NCBI GenBank assembly: GCA_022565075.1
Contig: JADFKG010000114.1
Coordinates: 1 to 6,754 of the forward strand
Length of the DNA: 6,754 nucleotides
Reading direction: 5' to 3'
DNA from: Chloroflexota bacterium
Lineage (GTDB): Bacteria; Chloroflexota; Dehalococcoidia; SM23-28-2; RBG-16-64-32
Part shown: positions 1 through 6,032 of the stretch, in pieces
Numbering within the stretch: the first letter of the stretch is position 1
Layout of the letters: every line of letters begins with the position of its first letter
Notes under the pieces: generated by a model
Databases searched by the model: none
The model's input: only the letters and a program-made list of their open reading frames with translations
What the model was told of the DNA's origin: nothing
Translations under genes and position numbers: made by a program

Positions 1-1235
1 ACGACGTCACGCTCGATCACTTTGGCGACCGCTTCCCGCACCGCATCAAACCGATCAAAGGCGCGCCCAAACGCATGCTGATGCACGGCAACGAGGCGAT
101 CGCCTTCGGGGCGTTGGCCGGCGGCTGCCGCTTCATCTCCGCCTACCCGATGACGCCGGCAACCTCGATCATTGAGTGGCTATCCGCAGTGCCCCACGAG
201 TTCGGGATGGTGACCAAGCACGCCGAGGATGAGATCGCCGCCATTTGCATGGCTCTCGGTGCCTCCTACACGGGCGCGCGGGCGATGACGGCGACATCCG
301 GCGGCGGCTTCAGCCTGATGGTCGAGGCGATGGGGCTCTCCGGCATGACCGAGGTGCCGCTGGTGATCGTCGAGGCGCAGCGCGGCGGGCCGTCCACCGG
401 CCTGCCGACCCGCACCGAGCAGAGCGACCTGCTGTTCATGATCCACGCCTCGCAGGGTGAGTTCCCGCGCATCATCACGGCGCCCGGCACGATCGAGCAG
501 TGCTTCGAGGCCGGCTGGCGCGCCTTCAACCTCGCCGACAAATACCAGTGCCCCGTCGTCGTCGCGACCGACCAGGCGCTCTCCGCCAACCTGCGCACGC
601 TGGACATGGACGCGATCGACCCCGGGACAGTCAAGATCGACCGCGGCGCGACCCTGACGCCGGACGACGTCGACGCGCTCAGCGAAGAGTACGTGCGCTT
701 CCGCTTCACGGACGACGGCATCTCGCCGCGCGCGATGCCGGGCCGCGAGAAGGCGGTACTGACGGTGGCGAGCGACGAGCACGACGAGCACGGCCACATC
801 AACGAGGAGCCGGAGATCCGCGTCCGCATGATGCAGAAGCGGATGCAGAAGCTGAAGACGGCCGAGGCGGAGATGAAGCCACCACTGCTGTACGGCCCGG
901 AGGACGCCGACCTGACGCTCGTCACCTGGGGCTCGACGACGGGCAACTGCCGCGAGGCGGCCGACGAGATCAACGCCGCCGGCGGCAGCGCAAACGTCCT
1001 CCAGTTCATCGATATGTGGCCGATGCCGGCAGAGGCGGCGCGCGAGGCGCTGGACCGCTGCAAGCGCAAGGTGGCCGTCGAGCAGAACTACACGGGCCAG
1101 CTGGCGATGCTGATCCGGATGACCACCGGCGTGGCGATGGACGACACCCTCACAAAGTACGACGGCAGGCCGTTTTCCCCACGGCAGATCATCGAGGGGG
1201 TAGGAATGGAGGTGGCAGGTGGTAACAAAGCTTGA
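1..1235 (+). CDS. korA: 2-oxoacid:ferredoxin oxidoreductase subunit alpha (KorA type), 5'-partial, probably gamma-alpha fusion
   Basis: Alpha subunit of a 2-oxoacid:acceptor oxidoreductase. With KorB it decarboxylates a 2-oxoacid, most likely 2-oxoglutarate, to the acyl-CoA in the cytoplasm and reduces ferredoxin. The frame is open from base 3 (410 codons visible) with no start seen. The alpha domain begins near base 75 with MLMHGNEAIAFGALAGG, followed by AYPMTPATS, TSGGGFSLM (about 285-312) and the strongly conserved RGGPSTGLPTRTEQSDL (about 381-431). The C-terminal half carries the WGSTTGN and VEQNYTGQL blocks. About 24 residues of in-frame, codon-biased sequence precede the first Met, which fits the linker from an N-terminal gamma domain, as in fused KorA proteins of about 600 residues. 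An unfused start at 75 or 81 is less likely because no good ribosome site precedes it. The gene overlaps korB by 17 bp, so the two are translationally coupled. Substrate (2-oxoglutarate or pyruvate/other) is not provable from this sequence. Confidence 0.9.
   Translation, partial: DVTLDHFGDRFPHRIKPIKGAPKRMLMHGNEAIAFGALAGGCRFISAYPMTPATSIIEWLSAVPHEFGMVTKHAEDEIAAICMALGASYTGARAMTATSGGGFSLMVEAMGLSGMTEVPLVIVEAQRGGPSTGLPTRTEQSDLLFMIHASQGEFPRIITAPGTIEQCFEAGWRAFNLADKYQCPVVVATDQALSANLRTLDMDAIDPGTVKIDRGATLTPDDVDALSEEYVRFRFTDDGISPRAMPGREKAVLTVASDEHDEHGHINEEPEIRVRMMQKRMQKLKTAEAEMKPPLLYGPEDADLTLVTWGSTTGNCREAADEINAAGGSANVLQFIDMWPMPAEAAREALDRCKRKVAVEQNYTGQLAMLIRMTTGVAMDDTLTKYDGRPFSPRQIIEGVGMEVAGGNKA
1208..1212 (+). 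promoter_or_regulatory. Shine-Dalgarno site for korB
   Basis: GGAGG lies 6 bases before the GTG at 1219, inside the last codons of korA. It decides the GTG start of korB, for which no ATG is available at the right place. Confidence 0.75.
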
Positions 1236-2103
1236 CCTCAAGGCGTTTGACTCGGAGGCAGAGAACACGTGGTGCCCCGGCTGCGGCGACTTCGCGATCC
1301 TGCGCTCGCTGAAGATCGCGTTGACGGAGCTTGGCATCGCCTCGCACGAGGCGCTTGTCGTCTCCGGCATCGGCTGCGGCAGCAAGCTGCCGGACTACAT
1401 GCATATCAACGGCTACATGACGATCCACGGCCGGCCGCTGCCGGTGGCCACCGGCGCCAAGCTGGCGAACCCGGACCTGCACGTGATCGTCATCAACGGC
1501 GACGGCGACTCCTATGGCATCGGCGGCAACCACTTTCTTCACTCCTGCCGCCGCAACCCGAACATCACCCACATCGTCGAGGACAACCAGATCTACGGCC
1601 TGACGAAGGGCCAGTACTCCCCCACCAGCGACCGGGGCTTCGTGACCACGACCTCGCCCGACGGCGCGATCGAGGAGCCGCTGCTGCCGGTCGCCGTCGC
1701 ACTTGCCGCCGGCGCCACTTTCATCGCCCGCACCTTCGCCGGCGACCCAAAGCACATGGCAGCTGTCATCGTCGAGGCGATCAAGCACCAGGGCTACTCA
1801 CTGATCGACGTCCTCCAACCGTGCGTGACGTTCAACCGAGTGAACACCTACGAGTGGTACCGGGAGCGCGTCTACAAGCTTGAAGAAGACTACGACCCCT
1901 CAGACCGTGACTCGGCACGCGCCCGAGCGTACGAGTGGGAGGACCGTATCCCGCTCGGCATCATCTACCGCAACGATGAGGCGCCGGCGTACGAGGCCCA
2001 GGTGCTGGCGCTGAAGGCTGGCTCGCCGCTGGCCAGCGTGCTCAAGCTGCAGAAGGACCCGGCTCTCGGCCAGTACGAGTCGCTGAAGGAGCAGTTCCTC
2101 TAA
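1219..2103 (+). CDS. korB: 2-oxoacid:ferredoxin oxidoreductase subunit beta (KorB type)
   Basis: TPP- and [4Fe-4S]-binding beta subunit, partner of the upstream alpha subunit. 294 residues, the usual size of short KorB proteins without extensions. WCPGCGDF supplies C19 and C22, SGIGCGS supplies C53, and QPCVTFN supplies C202, giving the four cysteines of the single cluster. The TPP/Mg site is NGDGDSYGIGGNHF (residues 93-106), followed by DNQIYGLTKGQYSPT (122-136). No ferredoxin (delta) domain is fused or encoded nearby, so the electron acceptor must be a separate ferredoxin. The start is a GTG placed 6 bases after GGAGG (1208-1212). It lies inside the end of korA, and the protein starts just before the family-conserved N-terminus. 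The isolated alpha/beta pair is typical of 2-oxoglutarate or general 2-oxoacid enzymes; the exact substrate is inferred. Confidence 0.93.
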   Translation: MVTKLDLKAFDSEAENTWCPGCGDFAILRSLKIALTELGIASHEALVVSGIGCGSKLPDYMHINGYMTIHGRPLPVATGAKLANPDLHVIVINGDGDSYGIGGNHFLHSCRRNPNITHIVEDNQIYGLTKGQYSPTSDRGFVTTTSPDGAIEEPLLPVAVALAAGATFIARTFAGDPKHMAAVIVEAIKHQGYSLIDVLQPCVTFNRVNTYEWYRERVYKLEEDYDPSDRDSARARAYEWEDRIPLGIIYRNDEAPAYEAQVLALKAGSPLASVLKLQKDPALGQYESLKEQFL

Positions 2104-2106
2104 CGA

Positions 2107-2538
2107 ATGGACTACGAGAGCTTCCTCGCCGACGTGCAAGAGCGTGGCCGGTTTCGCAGCCGTGAGGAGAGCGTTTTCGTCACGGCTGCCGTGCTGAGAG
2201 CCGTCGCCGAGGTGCTCCCGGTGGCCCACGTGGAGAGCCTGGCCACCAGCGTGCCGCAGGAGCTGATGGTCTACCTGCGCGGCGCCCACGAAGAGCCCGA
2301 CCCTTACTTCGACAGCAACCTCTTCCTCGGCTGGGTCCTGGCGACCGTCGACGTGACCGGCGGCCGGGACAAGACCGAGGGCGGCCTCGACCTCTTCGTC
2401 GCCTACTCCACGGACGAAGCGATCGACCGTTGCCGCTACGTCTTCAGCACGCTCAAGTCGGCTCTCGACGATCGCCAGTCGGAGCTCATCTCGATCCACC
2501 TGCCCGATAGCATCCAGCAGATCTACGCCGACTCCTAG
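2107..2538 (+). CDS. DUF2267 family protein
   Basis: Acidic, soluble 143-residue protein of unknown function. It resembles the DUF2267 family: MDYESFLADVQERGRF, then an Arg/Glu-rich helix ending in a leucine-rich segment and LATSVPQELMVYL (residues 45-57). A second, similar helical half (about 101-143) ends in ISIHLPDSIQQIYAD. The two halves, each ending in a short leucine/proline (LP- or VP-) motif, look like the internal repeat of the family. No signal peptide, membrane helix or metal motif is visible, and the only cysteine is C109. It starts 3 bases after the korB stop; AAGGAG at 2086-2091 is 15 bases away, so translation is probably coupled to korB. It lies between korAB and the glutaredoxin-reductase fusion, so it is co-transcribed with redox enzymes, but nothing in the sequence shows a direct role. 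The family call rests on recalled family patterns, not a search. Confidence 0.75.
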   Translation: MDYESFLADVQERGRFRSREESVFVTAAVLRAVAEVLPVAHVESLATSVPQELMVYLRGAHEEPDPYFDSNLFLGWVLATVDVTGGRDKTEGGLDLFVAYSTDEAIDRCRYVFSTLKSALDDRQSELISIHLPDSIQQIYADS

Positions 2539-2565
2539 CCGGGCCTCGCCCGCCGGGATCGCAAT

Positions 2566-2571
2566 AAGGAG
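2566..2571 (+). promoter_or_regulatory. Shine-Dalgarno site for the glutaredoxin-thioredoxin reductase fusion
   Basis: AAGGAG with 8 bases to the GTG at 2580. It supports GTG as the start and therefore the presence of the N-terminal glutaredoxin-like domain in the product. A start at the downstream in-frame Met8 would be much farther from this site. Confidence 0.75.
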
Positions 2572-2579
2572 AACCGCCC

Positions 2580-3809
2580 GTGTCCCACACGAACATCAAG
2601 ATGTACGGCACCGTCTGGTGCAGCGACTGCAAGCGCGCCAAGAAGTTCTTTGGCGAGCAGCGCGTCCACTACGACTTCATCGACATCGACGAAAACCCGG
2701 CGGGGCTCAAGATAGTCGAGGAGTTGAACGAGGGCAAGCAGATCATCCCCACTATCGTCTTCGATGACGGCTCGACGCTGGTGGAGCCCTCGAACGCAGA
2801 GCTGGCGCAGAAGCTGGGCCTCCAGACGAAGGCGCAGAACAGCTTCTACGACCTGATCGTCGTCGGCAGCGGGCCCGCCGGGCTGACGGCGGCCCTCTAC
2901 GCCGCGCGCGAGGGCATCGATACGCTCGTCATCGAGCGCGGCGGCGTCGGCGGGCAGGCCGCCGTCACAGAGCGGCTGGACAACTTTCCGGGCTTCCCCG
3001 AAGGCATCAGCGGCGACGAGTTCGCGGACCGGCTGCGGAGGCAGGCGGAGCGCTTCGGCGTCGAGATCCTGGCGGCGCAAGATGTCACGAAGATCGACGT
3101 CGACGAGCTGTACCGCCTCGTCCAGACCGCCGACGGCACAGAGTACCGCGCTTTCGCCGTGCTCCTGGCGCTGGGATCGACTTACCGGCGGCTCGGCATC
3201 CCGGGCGAGGAAGACTTCATCGGTGCCGGCGTCCACTTCTGCGCCACCTGCGACGGCGCATTCTTCCGCGACAAGGACGTGATGGTCGTTGGCGGCGGCA
3301 ACTCCGCCGGCGAAGAGAGCATCTTCCTTACCAGGTTCGCGTCGAAGGTGACGATCGTCACGCGCGACCCGCAGCTGACGGCCAGCCGAATCATCGCCGA
3401 GAAGGTCCGCGCTCACCCCCAGATCGAGGTGATCACGAACGCCTCGCCATCGGAGTTTAAGGGGAAGGACCGCCTGGAGACTGTCGTCGTCAAAGACGTA
3501 AACACCGGCGAAGAGACGGAGATGCACCCTTCGGGCGTTTTCGTTTTCATCGGCCTCTCACCCAACACCGGCTTCGTCAAGGATCTCGTGCAGACGGACG
3601 AGTTCGGCTTCATCGTCGCCGAAGACAACCTCGAGACGTCGCTGCACGGCGTGTTCGCCGCTGGAGACACCCGCTGTGGGAGCACCAAGCAGGCCGCTTC
3701 TGCCGCCGGTGAAGGCGCCGCCGTCGCGCTGGGCATCCGCAAGTACCTGGAGAGCCACGCCAGCGGCATGCCGCGCCCGGAAGAAGTCGAAGCGATCGCC
3801 GCGTCCTGA
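2580..3809 (+). CDS. Glutaredoxin/mycoredoxin-like domain fused to thioredoxin reductase
   Basis: 409 residues, about 90 longer than a standard thioredoxin reductase because of an N-terminal redox domain. Residues 5-80 form a glutaredoxin/mycoredoxin fold with TVWCSDC (C14, C17), cis-Pro block IIPTIVF (P57) and EPS (69-71). From residue 89 a complete TrxB-type flavoprotein follows: FAD motif GSGPAG (96-101), GGVGGQ (121-126), redox site CATCDG (C221, C224), NAD(P)H Rossmann motif GGGNSAGEE (238-246) and second FAD motif AAGDTR (360-365). Electrons should pass from NAD(P)H via FAD and CATC to the fused WCSDC domain or to another thiol protein in the cytosol. The HRRxxxR motif that grips the NADPH 2'-phosphate is degenerate (T261, R262, T267). 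The GTG start sits 8 bases after AAGGAG (2566-2571). Last gene of the korAB run. Physiological substrate and cofactor are unknown. Confidence 0.9.
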   Translation: MSHTNIKMYGTVWCSDCKRAKKFFGEQRVHYDFIDIDENPAGLKIVEELNEGKQIIPTIVFDDGSTLVEPSNAELAQKLGLQTKAQNSFYDLIVVGSGPAGLTAALYAAREGIDTLVIERGGVGGQAAVTERLDNFPGFPEGISGDEFADRLRRQAERFGVEILAAQDVTKIDVDELYRLVQTADGTEYRAFAVLLALGSTYRRLGIPGEEDFIGAGVHFCATCDGAFFRDKDVMVVGGGNSAGEESIFLTRFASKVTIVTRDPQLTASRIIAEKVRAHPQIEVITNASPSEFKGKDRLETVVVKDVNTGEETEMHPSGVFVFIGLSPNTGFVKDLVQTDEFGFIVAEDNLETSLHGVFAAGDTRCGSTKQAASAAGEGAAVALGIRKYLESHASGMPRPEEVEAIAAS

Positions 3810-3840
3810 GCCCGGACGGGCAAGCCCAGACGGACGAACT

Positions 3841-5247
3841 CTAGACGGGCGCGCCCGGAGCGACGAGCGGCCACGGCTGGGCCTTCTCCATCGCCAGCGC
3901 CAGGTCCAGCAGCAGCGCGTCATCGTGGCGGCGCGTGTACGCCTGCAGGCCGATCGGCAGGCCGCTCTCCGATAGGCCGGCGGGGATCGAGATCGCGGGG
4001 TAGCCAGCGAGGTTCGCCGGGATCGTCAGCGCGCCGGCGTTGTACGGACTGACGGCGACTTCGCCCACCTGGTACGGCATCGGCCCTTCGGCGGCGAACG
4101 GCTCCATGGGGCTCGTCGCGCAAAGCACGACGTCCGTCTCTTCGAAAAGGTCAGCCATCGCTTCGCTCATCTCGACGCGGAACTTCTCGACGGCCGCGCC
4201 GTGCTTTGCCCGGTACATCGGCGCCGCTTCCATCGCGAAGGCGATCTCCATCGTCAGGTCTTCCTTGCACTCGGGCCAGTACTCTTCGAGGTCGGCGAGC
4301 AGCGAGGGCAGTCCAGAGCGGGCCCAGGCGATCCCGTTCTCCGGCACCTTGACGTCGATGTCGACGCGGCTCAGGCCGGTCGCTTCGATCAGCACGTCCG
4401 CGGCCCTGGTGACCAGGCGCTCGACCTCCGGATGGACGATGGCGTTGCCGAGGTTCGCCGAGAACGCGACGCGCAGTCCGCGCAGGTCGCACGAACCCAG
4501 GCTCGCCTCCCAGCCTTCTTCTCGGCGCGGCAGGCTGAAGGCGTCGCGGGGATCGTAGCCCGCCGTCACGTCGTACCAGCGGGCGGCGTCGCGCACGCTG
4601 CGGGCGACAGTGCCCTTGACCGCCGCCAGCATGCCGTAACCCGTGCGAGGGCCACGCGGGATGCGCCCGTAGGTGCCCTTCATGCCAACGAGGCCCGTGT
4701 AAGACGCCGGCAGACGGATCGAGCCGCCACCGTCGCCGCCCGTACCCAGCGGCACCAGGCCTCCGGCCACCGCCGCCGCGGAGCCGCCGGACGAGCCCGC
4801 CGGGGTACGCTCCAGGTTCCAGGGGTTGCGCGTCGTGCCGTGCACCTTCGTCGAGGTGTAGGCCACGAAGCCGAACTCCGACGTCGCGGACTTGCCGAGG
4901 ATCACGGCGCCGGCGGCCCTGAGGCGCGCGACCGAGGTGCAGTCGGCCTCGGCGATCGCGTCCTTGAAGACGAGCGAGCCGTGGCTGGTCGGCAGGCCCG
5001 CTACGTCTTCGACGTCCTTGACCAGCAGCGGCACGCCGGCGAAGAGGCCCGCGTCCTCGCCGCCCTTGATGCGCTCGTCGATCGCGGCGGCGCTTTTACG
5101 CGCGCCCTCGGCGTCCAGCGTCACCAGCGCGTTGACCTTCGACGCCTCGATCGCGGCCAGCGACGCCTCTACGGCGTCGGCGGAGCGCACCTCGCCGCGG
5201 CGGATCGCATCGGCGAGCGAGCAGGCGTCATCGAGCCAGACTTTCAT
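3841..5247 (-). CDS. Amidase-signature family hydrolase
   Basis: 468-residue amidase-signature enzyme, hydrolysing a carboxamide by a Ser-cisSer-Lys mechanism. The triad is intact with family spacing: K77 in LLVKDV, cis-Ser S152 in PAGSSGGSAA and nucleophile S176 in GDGGGSIRLPAS (75 and 24 residues apart, as in known members). The C-terminal block ANLAGYPAISIPAGL and GLPIGLQ is also typical. No signal peptide is present, so it should be cytoplasmic. Neither gatB nor gatC is nearby and the C-terminal half diverges from GatA, so a stand-alone amidase is more likely than the Glu-tRNA amidotransferase subunit; the substrate is unknown. The stop codon is 31 bases from the convergent stop of the reductase gene. 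Upstream of the ATG there is no strong ribosome site, but a TATACT sits 10 bases before it, suggesting a nearly leaderless mRNA. Confidence 0.9.
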   Translation of the reverse strand: MKVWLDDACSLADAIRRGEVRSADAVEASLAAIEASKVNALVTLDAEGARKSAAAIDERIKGGEDAGLFAGVPLLVKDVEDVAGLPTSHGSLVFKDAIAEADCTSVARLRAAGAVILGKSATSEFGFVAYTSTKVHGTTRNPWNLERTPAGSSGGSAAAVAGGLVPLGTGGDGGGSIRLPASYTGLVGMKGTYGRIPRGPRTGYGMLAAVKGTVARSVRDAARWYDVTAGYDPRDAFSLPRREEGWEASLGSCDLRGLRVAFSANLGNAIVHPEVERLVTRAADVLIEATGLSRVDIDVKVPENGIAWARSGLPSLLADLEEYWPECKEDLTMEIAFAMEAAPMYRAKHGAAVEKFRVEMSEAMADLFEETDVVLCATSPMEPFAAEGPMPYQVGEVAVSPYNAGALTIPANLAGYPAISIPAGLSESGLPIGLQAYTRRHDDALLLDLALAMEKAQPWPLVAPGAPV

Positions 5248-5257
5248 CGTGACCGGC

Positions 5258-5263
5258 AGTATA
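5258..5263 (-). promoter_or_regulatory. Possible -10 element of the amidase gene
   Basis: Minus-strand TATACT ends 10 bases before the amidase ATG, so transcription would begin within a few bases of the start codon (leaderless or nearly so). This fits the absence of a clear Shine-Dalgarno sequence. No good -35 hexamer is seen 16-18 bases upstream, which keeps confidence low. Confidence 0.35.
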
Positions 5264-5323
5264 CCTTACGCCACGACAGCCGAGCGAGAGGGAGCGGCCG
5301 CTGAAGACGCCGTGCCGCCGCGC

Positions 5324-5557
5324 TCAGTCTTGACCGCGATCACCTTCATCGCGCGTCTCATCTGACTTCGCCAGCCGCCTCTGAGTGATGCCGTATCCAA
5401 AGTAGGCGCTTGGGAATCCCACAGTGAACGCGAAGACGCCCGCCAAGATAACGCCGATTGCCGAAGCGTCACGCACGGCTATCATTACCATTAAGAAAAT
5501 CGCCGAAGACACGCCTCCTACGACCCCCCAGAACCACGGACGATACAAAGGACTCAT
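5324..5557 (-). CDS. Small two-helix membrane protein, unknown function
   Basis: 77-residue protein that I do not recognise. Residues 9-28 (starting FWGVVGGVSSAIF) and about 33-57 (AIGVILAGVFAFTVGFPSAY) form two hydrophobic helices joined by a short RDAS turn. They are followed by a hydrophilic, charged C-terminal tail of about 20 residues. This hydrophobicity pattern, and the absence of a better frame over these bases, argues for a real gene. ATG 5557 is the only usable start: the frame upstream has no ATG, GTG or TTG before a stop at 5612-5614. No strong ribosome site precedes it, so it may depend on translation of the 16-codon leader ORF that ends 28 bases upstream. Base composition is less GC-rich than in the flanking metabolic genes, suggesting transfer or weak codon selection. 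Confidence 0.6.
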   Translation of the reverse strand: MSPLYRPWFWGVVGGVSSAIFLMVMIAVRDASAIGVILAGVFAFTVGFPSAYFGYGITQRRLAKSDETRDEGDRGQD

Positions 5558-5585
5558 CGCACGAGCCTGTACCCGGCATGGTTCG

Positions 5586-5636
5586 TCAAGTCGGCGACGA
5601 GCGAGACAGAGTTAGAGCCTCCCGGTCGAACGGCAT
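5586..5636 (-). CDS. Possible 16-residue leader peptide (MPFDREALTLSRSSPT)
   Basis: The ATG is the last part of repeat copy 1 and follows GGAGG (5643-5647) by 6 bases, an ideal ribosome-site arrangement. It lies about 17 bases after TATAAT (5654-5659). The ORF runs 16 codons to a TGA, 28 bases before the ATG of the 77-residue membrane protein gene. It could be a translated leader that opens the downstream start, a remnant of a gene once attached to this cassette, or chance. The peptide resembles nothing I know. Confidence 0.35.
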   Translation of the reverse strand: MPFDREALTLSRSSPT

Positions 5637-5680
5637 GGACAACCTCCGGCGCGATTATAGGACAGCGTTGCGCCAGTGTA
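5633..5680. repeat. 48-bp direct repeat, copy 1
   Basis: 45 of 48 bases match 6029-6076 at an offset of 396. The differences are at 5639 (A/G), 5665 (G/A) and 5675 (A/G), all transitions. The core contains CAACCTCCGGCGCGATTATA (5640-5659). It lies between the small membrane protein gene and the exported-protein gene, 14 bases past the end of the latter. Read on the minus strand it carries promoter, ribosome site and ATG. Arms CCGGCGC (5646-5652) and GCGCCAG (5670-5676) are an inverted repeat with one mismatch. Confidence 0.95.
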
Positions 5681-5682
5681 GT
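5643..5682 (-). promoter_or_regulatory. Predicted promoter and ribosome site for the small membrane protein unit
   Basis: On the minus strand: a weak -35 (ACTACA, 5677-5682), a 17-base spacer, a perfect TATAAT -10 (5654-5659), then GGAGG (5643-5647). Transcription would start about at the GGAGG, leaving a very short leader before the ATG at 5636. Only three of six -35 bases match consensus; the call rests on the perfect -10 and the second near-identical copy upstream of another gene in the same orientation. Confidence 0.55.
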
Positions 5683-5694
5683 CCACGGTCGACG

Positions 5695-6027
5695 TTAGGA
5701 TTTGCACTTGCTCACATCAGCCTCGCGGATCGTGATCGTCAGGTCTCGGTCGGCCTTCAACTCGCGAAGTGTGGTATCAAGCGAGAAAACGACGCAACCC
5801 GTCACATCCGTTACCCGCAGGCGAAACGGATCGTCCGTTGGCATGATATATCCGTACCTCTCGGTCGACTCCGCTGGTATGGTGGCATCCCCTTCTCCCT
5901 CCACGGACATTACCAATGCAATGGCGGTCTCGTTCCTGTACGTCACCGTCTCACCAGCTTCACAGAATGCTGCGGACAGAAGCGGCAGAGAAGCCAAGAC
6001 TACTAGCGCCAACCACGGTGCTCTCAT
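5695..6027 (-). CDS. Small exported protein, probably beta-sandwich, unknown function
   Basis: 110 residues. An N-terminal signal peptide is clear: MRAPW, a hydrophobic core (residues 6-17) and SAA, with likely signal peptidase I cleavage after A20. C22 follows as LLSAAFC, but Phe at -1 makes a lipoprotein signal unlikely. The mature part alternates short hydrophobic and polar stretches: TVTYRNETAIALVMSVEG, IPAESTERYGYI, PFRLRVTDVTG, and LKADRDLTITI. This is the pattern of a small beta-sandwich with an N-E-T strand and a serine/glutamate turn. Remaining cysteines C78 and C108 could form a disulfide. I do not recognise the family. Start ATG 6027 is chosen because it begins the signal peptide and lies 11 bases after GGAGG (6039-6043); the longer start at 6132 would run through the promoter repeat and into the LLM gene. 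Less GC-rich than the flanking metabolic genes. Confidence 0.7.
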   Translation of the reverse strand: MRAPWLALVVLASLPLLSAAFCEAGETVTYRNETAIALVMSVEGEGDATIPAESTERYGYIMPTDDPFRLRVTDVTGCVVFSLDTTLRELKADRDLTITIREADVSKCKS

Positions 6028-6032
6028 CGCAT
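6024..6032 (-). other. Met-Arg-stop minicistron overlapping the exported-protein start (ATGA)
   Basis: The repeat-borne ATG (6030-6032) is 6 bases after GGAGG and reads ATG CGA TGA. Its TGA overlaps the true ATG of the exported-protein gene as ATGA, the classic re-initiation junction. It may tune translation of that gene, or the ribosome may simply use the second ATG, 11 bases from the same GGAGG. Confidence 0.35.

Noticed and set aside
180..1385. Long minus-strand open frame opposite korA/korB
   Set aside because: GC-rich shadow frame with low-complexity Arg/Ala/His-rich product; the plus strand has clear family motifs over the same bases.
2540..2552. CGGGC-CTC-GCCCG hairpin between the DUF2267 gene and the reductase fusion
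   Set aside because: Five-base stem, no T run and a good ribosome site just after; possible weak RNA structure, but not callable as a terminator.
2535..3527. Long minus-strand open frame opposite the thioredoxin reductase fusion
   Set aside because: Shadow of a gene with intact FAD, CATC and WCSDC motifs on the plus strand.
3810..3821. GCCC-GGAC-GGGC hairpin between the convergent reductase and amidase genes
   Set aside because: Four-base stem with no T run; not a convincing intrinsic terminator in GC-rich DNA.
4201..5304. Long plus-strand open frame opposite the amidase
   Set aside because: Arg/Ala/Gly-rich shadow; the amidase triad and signature are on the minus strand.
5458..6006. 182-codon plus-strand open frame across the small-gene island
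   Set aside because: Basic, no recognisable pattern, no ribosome site, and it crosses repeat copy 1 and opposes the signal-peptide gene; the minus strand has better promoter, signal peptide and membrane-helix evidence.
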